Shown here: positions 26,828 to 41,800 of the stretch, in pieces
Numbering within the stretch: the first letter of the stretch is position 1
Layout of the letters: every line of letters starts with the position of its first letter
NCBI GenBank assembly: GCA_002943765.1
Contig: PQWQ01000040.1
Span: forward strand, 186,001 to 250,000
Source: Psoroptes ovis
Lineage: Eukaryota; Arthropoda; Arachnida; Sarcoptiformes; Psoroptidae
Length of the DNA stretch: 64,000 nt
Direction of reading: 5' to 3'
Made by a program: the position numbers and the translations under genes
The notes under the pieces: generated by a model
What the model was told of the DNA's origin: nothing
Seen by the model: the letters and a program-made list of their open reading frames with translations, nothing else
The model's database searches: none

Positions 26828-29800
26828 CGGAAGAAAATCAACGAAAAATTATAATAAATAAATGAACGATTGAATCGTTACAATTGCTTCAATTACAGTA
26901 ATAATAATGAATTTTCGATTTAATTTTATCCAAATGTTTCAATCGAGCATTTAATGTGTGTTCAATGTGATTCAATTTTTTAATATGTGTGTCATTGATT
27001 TTATTTCATTTTTCTCTTTGAATTTAAAACATACAAAAAAGTTCCACCAAAAGTGATTTATATCAATTCGACAAGATCATATGATCCGAATCCAAATGTA
27101 TCATCGACAACGACAACATTATCATCGATACATCACTATAATCATCGTATGAATCCTACAAATAATAAGGATGATTATAAACAGTTATTATTGAATCATA
27201 TACAACAGCAACAACAATCAACTTTATTACCGAATTCAACATCAATATTTATGATCGATGCATATGAAGGTGAAAAAATTATTCTCATTTGTTATGTACC
27301 ATATTCAAAACCACCGCCAAGATTAAAATGGTATAGGAAAAATATTGAATTATTACCAGGTAAACAATATAGAGATTTGATTGCATTATATTCAATGCTA
27401 ATTTAATTGATTTATGGATTTTTTTAACCCAAAATATAATGATCTGAATACATTACGACAAACAGAAGCTTCAAAAACAACCATAACCAAAACATTATTA
27501 TCTAATCGTCATACAATATATTCGATTGAATCAAATTTAATATTATATCCGAAAACGGATGAAGAATATCGTTGTCAAGCTGAACATAAAGGTCTATCGA
27601 AACCATTACGTGCCATAGCGATGATCAATATTTATCGGCAACCATCATTACCGATGATTGATGGTTATAAAAATGGTGATATTATTAATTATAATGATAA
27701 ATTAACTTTGAAATGTATATCGTTGAATGGTTATCCACCGCCAACAATTATTTGGTATCGTAATGGCGTTGAAATTGATCATACATCAACTATTTCGTTG
27801 CAAAATAATGGCCGCTATGAAGTGATCAATCAATTAACAATAATTGTCGATCAAAACGATAATCAAGCACAATATACATGTCAAGTAATGAATAGTTTGA
27901 CAACGGTACCATTACAGGAAACGATTACATTGAATGTATTTTGTAAGTTATAGTTATTTTCATTTTTCAAAAAAAAAACAATAATCCTAGAAATCAAATA
28001 CCGAAATTCATTTCATTTTCAAATTTCTCTCGAATTCATTCAACCAAAACCAACCAACTAAACAATAGTATTTCCAACAAAAATTCATATCGATGGTCCA
28101 ACCGAAGTGCTATTATTAGAACATAATGGTAGTATACAAGGTTTGTATGAATATTCAAATATATTTTGATTTAATATATATTAGGTTGTCCGATAAGTTC
28201 TTGCCATTTTTCGAATAAAAAAAATTGAAAAAACGGCAAAAACTTATGGGACAACCTAATATATTGATATTGTAGGTGTTGTTGTTCAATCACATAATCA
28301 TTGTTCATCTTTATATTTTTGATTTTGTTTTTCCCATTTCATGCATTAAAATTCTCCAAAAAAAATATAATGATATGTTTCTGATGGCAATGATATATAT
28401 TTCATCAATCCACCATTCATGAAATGAAATGCATTGGACAATAAATAATGATTACGAAAATGAATAACTTTCAACTACTTTATCATTGAAAAATGGATAC
28501 GACTATCGAATCAAATGTATATGGACTGTTTCTGTGAAATTTTTGTTTTTGTTTCCCAATCGAAATCATCATCAACAACAACAGCAACATCAATAACATT
28601 AGAATGTAATGCATATCCAATATCCAAACATCAAACAAATGATACACGAATACGATGGCTTATCGATGGTCATGAAGAAATTGATGATCAATATTATTCT
28701 ATTTATTATGATCATCATAGCAGCAATAATAATAATAATAATAATAATAATGGACAGACAACATCATCAATGATGACGATCATCAATAATAACAATGATA
28801 GCGACGATAATAATATCAATAATAATAATGATAATAATAATTATAATCATATAATCAAACAACAACATGAACATGATCAACAAAGTTGGACATTGAGATC
28901 AAATTTAACGATTGTGATCAATAGAAAAGAACCGAATGTTCGTAATATTGCTTGTATTGGTAAGTTTTATCGATAGTGAAAAAGCAAAATATATTAGGTC
29001 GTCCGGAAAGTTTGTACCGAATTTTCAATTGAAAATTTGCATTTGAAGCGGGATGAATTTTCCGGACAATCTAATACATTGAACATTTGATTATGTTGCT
29101 GCTGATGATCAATTTAAATTTTTTTTCTTCTTATTGTTATTTATTTATTCATCTATTCTTGATTCTTTCTCTACCGAATAAATTGATCTATCGTCTTCGT
29201 CATTTTACCATTACTTTACATTATCATTATTATTAGCCTATTCGATTGATGGAAAATTTGAAACATTATCATCAACCCATCAAATAAATGTGATTTGTAA
29301 GTGTTTTTTCAATCGATCTATTTTTATCATGAAATTTCATTTTTTTATTTTTCGAAAAATCTCAAATTTTTCTAAAATGATGGAAATAGATCCACCTGAA
29401 ATGCCTATATTGCTTGGTATCGAAAATGGCCAAGCAACCGTATTCGCTGATGAAATATTCAAATGTAAATGTGTTTGTTATGGTGGTAATCCTCGCGGAA
29501 CAATCATTTGGCTAAATCAATATGATCATGAGGTATTTTTACATCTATTTTTTTCTGGTATTGAACCATAGTCAAATACCGAAGAAAATTCCATGATATT
29601 CTTTTCATAGCTCAAGGCTATAGTTTATATTCATAGAAAACACACAGAAAAAAGCACAAACAAAAAACACATTTATTTATGAATAAACAATGAGATCAAT
29701 GATCAGAAAAGCAAAGAATTTCATTCAAAATATTATTTTATTTATTGTTTCTATTAGAGATTATAACAACATCATCAGTATTTACATTTGAAATTTACTT

Positions 29801-32800
29801 ATTCTTTTGTTTAGTCTCTATTTAATGTCTGCCATGTTTTGGCTATTTATTTATTTAAATTCTTTGAAAAAAGAATTCTCTTTTTTCGGTTATTTGAAGA
29901 AATCAAATAAACAAATAACAAAATTATACAAACAAGCAAACACACACATGAACAATGGCCAAACTCATTTTTCTATTCGATTAGGTTGTCCGGAAAGTTC
30001 TGACCTATTTTCATGAGCAACTCTATTTGATTAAGCCGAATGAACTTTTCGGACAACAACCAAATATATATTATTCACATTTTGAATTCATACAAATTCT
30101 TTTATCATTTATTCAATTTTTACTATGAATTCTTTTAATACTATGAACGGGCTTTTCAATCATTTCTCAAATCATCAAAAAATATTACAAACAAACATGG
30201 AAAAACATTGAAAAAATTCCAATCAAACAAACAAAAAATATCAGAAACTATTGGGTTGTCCCATAAGTTCTTGACGTTTTTTAAAATCTTTTTTTCATAC
30301 GAAAAATGGCAAGAACTTATGGGACAACCTAATATCTATTTTTCAATTCATTTCACTTCATTTTCATTTTTCATTCATTCATAGATATCCGCTTTAGCAA
30401 CAACAACAACCGGTACAAATAGCGTAAGCAGTGAACTTGTAATTCGTCCAAATAAAAATGATCATGGTCAAATGTTTCGTTGTCACGTTCAACATCCATC
30501 GATTTCGATGTCTATGTCGATGTCGATGCCGATGATGATGATAATGATAAAACCAATGGAAGTTTTTTTTACGCTTCATGTAATATGTAAGTTAATGTTT
30601 ATTTTTGTTTCTCTCGATTTTCGTAGTTCATTTTTTATGTATCATAGATTGTCCGGAAAGTTTTCTGGCCGATTATATCATAGAAAATCACTTGAAAATC
30701 GGCAAAAACTTTTCGGACAGCCTAATATATCAAATTTGTTATCTGTAGTTATCTGTTATTATTACTGGTGTATATATCATTCACTCATACACTCAAACTA
30801 CTAATGTTAACAGTTATCATTATTATTATCATAATAACCAAATGATGATGAAAGGAGAAAAGTGAAGAAAAAAGAATTTTTCAAAGAATTTTATCATTTA
30901 TTTCTGGATATTTTCAAGTTTATTGTTATTATCGTTGTTTTGGCTGTTGTGTTATCATTATTTCAACTTCAATCGGAGTTAATCTATTTTTTATTTTATT
31001 TTTTCAACTTTTTCTTTACTAAAATCGAAATTATATTCATCAAATAAAGAAAGAGGAGAAATATTCACATTTGGGTATATATTTCGGTTGTCCGAAAAGT
31101 TTTGGCCAATTTTCACGAGGCAACTCTATTGTCATTAATCGGTCAAAACATTTCGGACAACCTAATATATTATTGAGGAATTTAATCATAAAAATAGTGG
31201 AATAATAATAATTCAATTTAATGATGAGAATTGTGGGGAGAGAGATTCAAATATCAATTTCTTTTTCATTCTCAACTATTTTCTGATAAAAGTAAATGTT
31301 TGTAAATGTAAAAAATCAATGCACATTTGATTATTGTTATTATTCGGTTGTTTTGTTGTGCTGAAAACAAGCATAAAAAGCAGGGAAAAAACAACAAAAA
31401 AAAACAATGAAATAGAAACAAAGAATTAATTTTGCAAAAAAAATGTTATAAGTGAATTCAATTGAATTCAATTCAATTTTTTCTGGCAAATGAATTTTCA
31501 ATGATCATTTTTCCATTATTATTATTCAACTTTCTCGATTCGATCATTAAATATTTGGCTGTCCGAAAAGTTTTGGCCAATTTTCAATGAACAACTGTCG
31601 ATTGATTAAGCGGAATGAACTTTGTGGACAACCTAATATATATGTATTTTGAAAATTTTTATTTTTTGAACTAAATAAAAAAAAGTGTTTTTGAAAATTA
31701 TTTTCATCATCAATTAAAAAGAATTTTTCCATTATTTTTCGTTCAATTGTTATTATTGTTACTATTTATTATTCAATGGTAATTTCAAAAAAAAATTCTT
31801 TTGTATTCGTGATTATTATTACCCTTTTTGATTACCCTTTATGAAATGAGAAAAGTCAGAAATTAGTATTCTTTGGTTTGTTGAGAACAAATTTTTTTCC
31901 ATTGAAATTCTGAGTATCTAAGTATTTAAATGGTGGTTTAAGACTCGAAGAAATTCAACGAGAAAACTTTGAATTTGAAACTTTGAATCGAGCTCAGATT
32001 CTAGGGAAAAATCAAGTGAAAAAATCGTATTCGGATCAATCAATCATTCGGCAACGCATACAAATACAAAAGTATCACACAGCAGACGAATAAAGAATTT
32101 AAAGGAGAAGAATTTAAAAGTAAATAAATGTGAAAATAACCATGTCCATTATTATTATAAGGAGAATATTATTCTTAAAAATACATTGCAAATGAATCAA
32201 TGAATGAATTAAGATGAAATATTTTTGACTGAATTTGCTTTAGGCTTGTTTTTGTTGTTGTTGTTTGTTGGCCTATTACTACCCTACTACACACTGAACA
32301 CATTAAACACTTTTCAATGGCTGAACGTTTCTCAAGAAACTGAAGAACTGAATTTCGAAGAAAAATGTTAAAGTCAAATATCGGTGGGAAATCGGCGGTG
32401 ATGGTGGTAAATGGGTGAATAGCAGCAAATAATATTGATTTTTGACGTTTATTCATTCATTCATTGTGCCATGAATTTTACACTCTTATCTTTGCCGAAT
32501 AAAAGAGATATGAAACCATGAACCATACTCAAAAAACCAGAAAAAACCAGAAAAAAGTTTTCAATTGATAAAATATATATATTAGGTTGTCCTGAAAGTT
32601 TTTGCCGAATTACTACCGATGAAAAACCTCTGAAAATCGACAAAAACTTTTGAGACAACCCAATAATACATTTAAATTTATTCAATCAATACCAAAATAG
32701 CAAATATTAAAGAATGAAAGTAGTTATGAATGTCTGAAAAGTTCTGGCCAATTTTCACCAAGCAACTCTATTCGATTAAGCCGAATGAACTTTTCGAACA

Positions 32801-35800
32801 ACTTAAAATATTTTCATTCATTCATTCATTTATTATTATTTGGATAATAATTAGTTTTTGATATGGGAGAAAATCAAAGAGAAAAAAAAATTCAATTTAA
32901 ACCCAAAGATATTGGATATTCAATTCATTTATGGCTCGACATATTACAATAATATACAATAATTAATCTGGTAAACAAACAAAACCAAAACAACCAAACA
33001 AACAAACAAAATGAGTGGGAAAAAAAACAATGAAAACACATACATAAATACAAACATACATGAATTGAAATTGAATTTCGATTTCGTGTGTTTTTGTATT
33101 TATTAAAAAGATAATAAAAATTAATAATCAAAAATTGATTAGATCTATCCTATTTCCAAATACATAGATCTACTAATATTAGGTTGTCCGAAAAGTTCTG
33201 ATAAAATTCATGAACAACTTTCTATTGATTGATCGGAATGAACTTTTCGGACAACACCTAATACATCTACTAATATATTTTGAACAAATGAACGAATCTA
33301 ATTTTGAATGGATAAAACAAAAAAATTTCGATTCGATTCGATTCAACAAAATCAATTCCATTGAAAATGATTTTTCTGTTTTTTGCAAATTTACAATTAT
33401 TGAAATATAAACGATGACGATAATTTAGAATTATCGAAATAGCTGCAGCAGCCAAACAGCCAGAGAAAAATGAAATGGATCATTATTTTAATTTTGGTTT
33501 ATGATCAAAATATTTAGGTTGTCCGGAAAGTTTTGGCCGATTTTCATCTGGCAACTCTATTCGATTAATACGAATGAACTTTTCGGACAATCAAATTGAA
33601 TGAATTCAAATTTGAGAATTTTTCATGGAAATTTTTTGCTCATTGAATGACCAAAGACCCGATGAAATGATGGAAATAATTTTTAGGTTTTTGGGCTCAG
33701 AAAAACCCAAAAAATTTAATTGACTTTCATCATTATTATTATTGTTTCATTTGAACAAATAAACATTCAAAAAAAAAATGAAAATAAAAATGTCGTCTAT
33801 GGTCAATGGATTTATTGTTTTTTTGGTTTACCATCAACATTATTATTATTATTACTTATTATCATAATGGTTTTAAATGGTTTAATGTTTAGTCCGTGTG
33901 TGTGTCTATGGCTGAGGAGTTATATCAATTTATTTGATGGTTTTTAACTTTGCTTTTTGGCTCTGTGTTTGTTTGTTTGTTTATTTGCTTATATGAGGGA
34001 TGTTTTAGACAGATTTTTGTAAAAATATTAAGTTGTCCGAAAAGTTCTGACCAATTTTCATGTGGCAACTCTCGATTGATAAAGCCGAATGAACTTTTCG
34101 GACAGCCAAATTTATAAAACAAACAAAACTAGAAAAAAACAAATTAAAAAATGTATTTCACATGTTTGTGTGCTGCTTGCTTGCATGATGCTTATTATGT
34201 GGTTTGTTTGTTTATTTGTTTTAGTTCGGTTTGATTCGAATGAAAAATTTCAATTTTTTCAAAACAAATTCTCGCTTTGTTTTTCTTAGAGCTCAAAGAT
34301 TGAGCATTTTTTGGATGTAATCATATTGGCTGGGGCTTTTCTATGGGATAAAGTGTGTCCCAAAGGCAAAACAAAGCAAAAAAAAGCATTAATCTTGATT
34401 GAAATTTCTTTGTATTTACCATTTTCGAATACACACAGTTTTTCAATTCAATTTCATTCATTTTCAGCTCTCATATTCATTAATTTGTGACCATTTTTTC
34501 CTCAAAAGATCATATTTAATAATAACAGTGAAAATTTCAAGAAAATACTAAGAATTCGAATAAGAAAATTGTTAAGATTTGTGATTCCTTCTAGCTTTTC
34601 TCAGTGGCTCTTTTGATTTAATCTTTGGCACCAAAGAAATCAAATCATACAAAGTCGAATTAAACATTTTCATTTTTTTTTTTGTAAATAGTGACATTTA
34701 TAAAGTAATGATAATAGTTGAAATAATAATGAATCAAAAAATGAATCAAAGAAAACTTAAAGATTTGTTCTACTTACCATGGCCCGAGAATGTGTGCTCG
34801 GGTGATGATGATGATGTTGTACATTGAATTTATATGATGAATCAGTTTCTTGTATTAATGAATGAATGAATGATGCAAAATGCGTAAAATTTTCATCTGA
34901 TTTTGATCATTTAAGCTTCATAACACTGTGAATTTTGGTGAAACAGAATCGAAATCGAAACATTTTTTTCACTTTTTGTTCATATATAAGGCTGTCCGAA
35001 AAGTTTTGGTCGATTTTCATTCGACAACTCTCGATTGATTAAGCCGAATGAACTTTCCGGACAACCGGAATATTTTCACATATATATTCACAGATGGATC
35101 GATGAATGATAATGTTTCATTTTCATTATATGAATATATTTGATTTCATTCAATTCATTCAGAGTAAAATGGAAACAAAAACAAATATAAAGACACACAA
35201 AGAACAAAATGCACTGAATAAATGAATGATTTCATTATATTTTCTTTTCTTATTATATCAGTAGGTTGTCCGAAAAGTTTTGGCCAATTTTTAATGACCA
35301 ACATTATTAAATAAGGCGAATGAACTTTTCGGACAACCTGAATATTTTCAATCAAAATCAAAAATCACAAATGAATGATTTTTCGTTTTGTTTCGAGAAG
35401 AAAATTTATGTATTTAGCTTCATTATGGTGCTTCTTTGATGCTGTATTTGAATTCATAACTTTCTAAGTTGGTCTTGATCAAATTTCAATTCATCATTCA
35501 TCATTGGATTCATTCATTTATTCATTCATTTTCGTTCGAGTCAAATAATTCATTCAATTAAAACATTTAAAAAGTATCATTTGAAACACTTATTGTTCGG
35601 AGATGGGTGCAGGCACCCCTTTAAACCCATCAGAAACTCATTGAAACACACGAAACTAATCAAAATTATCATAAATTGTTGATCGTAAATTAATGTCGGA
35701 TGAGTTGAATAAATAATCAAATGAATGAATGCATATGTGTTTGACAACATAAGTCTTTTTCAAATCATATTTTTTTCACATGTTTCGATTTGAAAAATTG

Positions 35801-38800
35801 AAAATTTATGAAGTTTTAAAGTGAAAATGACAATAAATTATATCGTGAAAGGGGCTTTAAATATGATTGTTTTTTGATGAAAAGAAAAGGTTTGATTAAA
35901 GTTGAATTTCTTGAAAATCAAAGCAGAAAAATGTCAAAGATTTGATGATTCAAAGTTCAAATAATTTTGAATTTTTAAAATTTTTGAGTTTTTGAAAATT
36001 CGAATTTCGAATCAAAACAAAAGTTTTAAATTTTTTTTCCCCGGAAAGTTTTCTTCACTGCATTTATTTTTTCGTCGAATTTTTCCTGGAAAATTTCTTT
36101 GAACTAAATTAACCAATCAATCAATCATTGATCAATCAAAATCATAATTGAGTTTATTTGGAAGGGAAACATAACGAAATGGTCAACCGTAAAATTCCTT
36201 GAAATTTCAGATTTTCTTACACTAAAATTTAAATTAAATCTGAATTAAAATTAAAATTAAAATTAAAACTAATCAATCAATCAAATGATTTAATTGAAAC
36301 ACATGTATTCGTTGTTGTTGTTATGGAATACAAAAAATATGATTTTGGCACAGAGAGAACAGATCAAAATTATGATTTTGACTTTAAAAAATGATTGGAA
36401 ACATTTCAAAAACATTCACATCTCTATTGATTCAATATTGACTCAATTTGAAAATTCGTAAAATTTCCCGATTGATTCAGTGATTTTGAGTGAAACATTC
36501 TTGCGCTCATATACCAGTACCGGAATATATTGACTCATACCGGATTGAAATTGTCTGACCCGTGTGATTGATTAATTCATCACATAACAAACAATAAACG
36601 ATCCAAACTACCGAATGAATGGCTGCCACACACACATCAATTACCAAGCATCACATTGTCGATTCAAATCAATTCAACTCAATCGATTGATTATTCAAAA
36701 TTCATTTGATCAAAAGTTTTTGTTTTTCGTTTCATTTTTACCCGAAGACTTGCAGAATTTTCGGGAAATTCGGGATTCCATGAAATTCAAATTTTTTCAA
36801 ATTCATTTTATTCAAAAAAAATATGAGGCTATTTTCAATGTCAAAATAAAGGAAATTATTTTTTTTTTTTTTTTTTTGGATATTTGAAAGTTATGTTAGT
36901 GTAATTAGAACATGAATATGAACATGATAAATATATATTTGGAATCAATTGTGGCATATTAGAAATTGTTTTGTTTTTTTTTCAAAGTTATTAAAGTGTT
37001 TAACATTTTGTTTTCAAGATATATTAGATATTGAGATATTAAAGTGTGATTTGATAATTTTGTTAAATGTATGTGTGAATTATTCTGAAAATGTAATTAT
37101 TGAGATTTTTTTTTCTGTAATTTTCTTAACAATAAAATAATGAATTTTTCAATTGTTCATTCAATTTCACCAAACGATTCAATTGTTGAATAACATGTCG
37201 CTCAAACTCTTCCATATTTGCGGGCGGTATATCACGGCTAAAATGTTGTGCTTCAAGATGCAATTTAGATCGATATGCACAAAGATCAGCATAACGAACT
37301 GGGACTGGTAATGCGATTGTACCACGATATCGTGTGCAATTATGACAAAGATAGAAACAAAGTTTCTCCAATCCATCCATGTTCAATTGTCTTCGTTCAT
37401 AATCATTGTGCAATACCACGTATTTTAATGGACGAGATGTGCCCTGAATGAACATGATGAAATGAATCAATAGTGACTTTGAGTTGAAAAACATGAATGT
37501 ACTTACCAATTGTGAAAAATGTGAATTTATGAAAAATGTGCAATAATTTGGATCGGTAATGGTGTGATCAACAACTGTACCGGGCGGAACATTATGGACT
37601 GGACGATCCGGAGTACCACCAGGTGTTTTCAAAGCGAATCGTGTTTGATGTCCTTTTTGAGTGACAATATAAACCATTTTACCTTTTTTAATACGTTTTC
37701 GAATTGCCGTGCGAATCTGATTGATTTCACTTTCAGCATATTCAAATTGTCCTTCAGATATACCATCACGGAAAACGATGAAATTTTCCGGCAAATAATT
37801 ATTTACTTTGACATATTCATCCAATAATTCATCAATCATTTCTTCTAAAACAGTAACCATTTCATCTTTTTCACGTTTCTGCACGCATACACTCGCCGAA
37901 TAAAGTGTGAATTGATGATCATAACTTCCAATTGCACAAGCAATTGAACTCTGAATTTTTTCACGGTCATTGGGATGATTTACGTCGATACCTATGGCCA
38001 TCGTTTTAGTATGATCGATTGGCAAAGATTTTAAATCAACTTCTTCAATGAAACTATTTTTACCACATAATTTGCCATTTACTTTCAACAATAAATTTTC
38101 CAAATATCCTCGATTACGTCGTTTAACTTTTTGAAATTCCATACATTGTGTAGCAATACCGAATTTCTGGTCACCAAAATGTTTTATCATTTGATAAAAT
38201 TTTGAAGCTATGATGGATGAATGAATATATTAGAATATGTTAGACAGTCAAAAATATTATTACTTACTTCCATGTGGTAGTACAAAAAATAGCAATTTGA
38301 CATTAGGTATTTTCTTCAAAATATTCAAAAAAATATTTTTTAGTAATCGGATATCATCTTTACCAATTGCTGATGACACCTTTGCAAGACATCGAGACAA
38401 ATCCATACCATATCGTTCACCAGTTTGTTTTATGTCTCGAACAATCTGTTCAATATCACTTTCACTAAATTTTCCATCAAGGCTGAAAAAAGCCCATTCA
38501 ATTGGACCAAATGTTTTGGCCAATCTTTCATTACGACCAGCTCCGCATAGTCTCGGTGGATCTAATTGCCGGCCATTAAATCGCACAGGTTTAGCCAATA
38601 ATTCAACGCCATAATGACTTAACTGTTCAACATCATTTGCCAAAGTTTTAGAAAAGTTGGCAACATGATTGAAATAAATGATTGGTTTATGTGTTGCCAT
38701 TCGCAATAATTCATTCGTGAGAGTTCCGTCCATTTTAGAATTATTCAAGAATTGTTTTTCCTTCATGAAACATAGTTCAAGTGGAATCGCCGTTTGTTTA

Positions 38801-41800
38801 TTCATGGACAATACACATGGATAATCTTCAGGAGTTATATTATATTTCATTTGGAAATATTCTTGAACACTGATTGGTGTTTCTCTTTTATCATCATTTT
38901 TGAGCAAAAACGTAATGTCTTTAGGTCTACGTGATGTTAATGATTTTATGACCACTTTATTTTTTCTGCCATGAATGTGAGTCGTGTACACTTCTAATCC
39001 ATGGATCAGTTCACTAACTTGTCCAATCTCGCGTTCGTTAAAACCTTTTGGGTCGCCATCACCTATCAAGGCAACTAGTTGCAACAATGTTTCACAATCA
39101 AATGAGATCAAACATGATGTTTTAAGGTGTAAATTTAATGATGGTCCCATTTCAGTTAAATGTACAGCCATACTAAATCCTTGTGCAAATTTGGCCCATC
39201 TTTTCGGAGTATTAATTATGCCATTATTAGTATCATATAAATTACGACGATGTTGATGATACATTGAGCTTGCAACATTATGAAATAACAATTCCAAAAA
39301 TGATATGGCAACACGTGGCACGTCCGAAGATCTGCCAGCATAATATTCAATTATCCCTGTTAAATCAATCGTGTTGACAAGAGAAAATTTCACTGAAAAT
39401 TTCTTGGTTCGACCTTAGGGAATTATAAATGGAGAAATAAGTTATGAAAAGAAAAAAGATCGGAAAAATGTACCGAACATACCTTCAATGGTTGCAGTTA
39501 AATTTTTTTGCACATCATCAACATTCAATGTTTGAGTAAAATAAAAATTTTTATAATTGTCGTGAACAATATATTTGGATTTCACCACAGATCGATTCAC
39601 ATTGAAGAATTCTTTGAATAATTCTTCCGAATTACGGATAAAATATTTTTGTTTAGCCAAATTGATTTTCTCCATTTTCTCACGATCTTTTTCGACCTCA
39701 AGATCTTCTTTATCGATAAAATCAAAATCCAAATTGTAATGATAAATAAGCATTGGTTGAATATTAATTTTCATGTAATTGGCCAATAATTCAATTTTTT
39801 TTCCACTTTCACCATGCGGGAATTCATTTGATTTTTCAATGGCATATTGTTCGGTTTCGGGATATGATGAAAAAGTTTTTGGTTTCGGACGAACAAAATT
39901 ACCAGCATCGCCACCACCACCGCGATCACGACCATATTCAGATCTTCCACCATCGCCACCACCGCGATCACGACCATATTCCGGTCTACCAGTATCACCA
40001 CGATGTTCTGGACGTCCACGATAACCACCACCACCGCCGCCGCCGCCACCGCGGCCATCACTACGATCACCACCAAATCGTGGACGATCACCACGATCAT
40101 CACTTCGTCCAGAACCTTGAAAAATACAAAGATATTAATCATTAAAAAAAAAAGAAAAAAAATAATCAAAAGCAAACAAATACCTCGAATTGAAACTTCT
40201 TCCATTTGTCGGCCGAGTCTTCGAACTTCGGCCGCCGGTGCGTCTTCACCTTGTCGCTGCTGGCCAGGAGGACCACCTCGGCCGATAGCACCACGAAAGC
40301 CTGAACGGCCACGAGATCTGCCACGGGATTGCATTTTTTTAACAATTTAATCGATGAAAATTGATCGAGAATTATTTGAACAATTCGAAAAAATATATTT
40401 TAACGAGAGTTGAAACAAGAAACTCGATAAATGACGAAATTATTACGCATTTAGCATGCTATTTTATAGTAAAAATAGTGGGGAGGGAAAAGGAAATTTA
40501 GAAATTCATTTATCAGATTTTCGAACCAATTGAAATTCGATAAACGAAAAATTCGATTTTTTCACATCATTCGAATATCGAATTTTTTCATCACTGGAAA
40601 AAGTTTCCGCGGAAATTGAGTAAAAAAAAAAAAAAAATTTACAAAAATGTCCTGTCCATAAACAACGAACGCGAATTTTCAACTCAAAATAAACAAAAAA
40701 TTTTTAATCCGATTTTTAATCTTTTTTAATTTGATTTCAAATCACAGATCCACCAGATCAATTAAACATAACGATCATGCCAAAATTCATCAAAGAAAAT
40801 GATACGGTAAGTAATCGTTTTCCTTCTATTCTTAAAATCCGAGAAAAACCCCCGTAAAGCCCCCACCCTCAAGAAATAAAGAAACATAGCTGGTAAATCT
40901 TAACAAATCGCTGTAAAACATGATCGGTCCATGTTCTCGAATGTGTCTGCGTATGTTTAATAATGTATTCAACATACGCACACATACACATTTAATACTG
41001 ATAAATGGTCAGCTTTAATTTAATTGAATATTAAACAATATGAAACAAATAATATCGATAATAATTGACAGCTTAAGAAATAAAGATTGAAAACCTTGTA
41101 AATATCATGTAAAATAGCGCAACGGCCCATACAGCACCATGAAGAATTGATCAACGATTCCAATGATGTAGCATGATATCTTGTGTGAATCATGTCTTGA
41201 ATATCGTTGGAATCGAAAATTCCATCGAAATATTAAAAAAAACAATATTTTTCAATGTCTTAAATCATGTCTTAGACGAATGACAATGATTTAAAGATGA
41301 CAATGTTTGAAGATTATTTATAGTTTAGTCAAGTTTATATCATATTTAAAGGTTTGAGCCTTATGTTTCAATGTTTTAAATTGAATAATCAATTTTTTTG
41401 TTCTTTACTTCATGTTTACAGTCGTTTATTTTGTTGTTTTTGCTCAAAATAATACACTAAATATCAATATACTTTGTAAGATTGTCATATTGTCATCGAA
41501 CAGAGCGTCTTTGTATATTTAGTTTCAATCAAGGATTAAATCATCATTCATTCCATTCATTTCTTGTCTTATTTATCTCATGTCTTACTTCCATTCGATT
41601 CATTTATTTAACATTCATCGAAGACGATCGATGAACGATCTACGATCGAAGACTATGAATGATGAATAACCAAACAGAGACAACGAAGAATGATATAAAT
41701 CCAATCATATCAATGATATATCATTGTGGCCAATATGATATATATTTCGGGCCCATGCCAGTCTATTGGGCCAGATCAATTCTATGATGAAGCAAAGACA

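Larger units (their letters stand above)
30587..40747 (+). other. Ninth intron of the Ig receptor, host of Argonaute
   Basis: This 10.2-kb intron runs from donor GTAAGT at 30587 to acceptor CACAG at 40743-40747. Its first half carries ten MITEs (30645-35342) and its last 3.6 kb carries the antisense Argonaute gene. The stretch 35343-37125 holds no supported gene, only A/T tracts and a long T run at about 36860. Confidence 0.8.

Noticed and set aside
39771..40334. Unspliced reading of Argonaute exon 1 into intron 1 and out of frame
   Set aside because: The spliced model with donor at 40183 restores the RG-rich frame and a full Argonaute.
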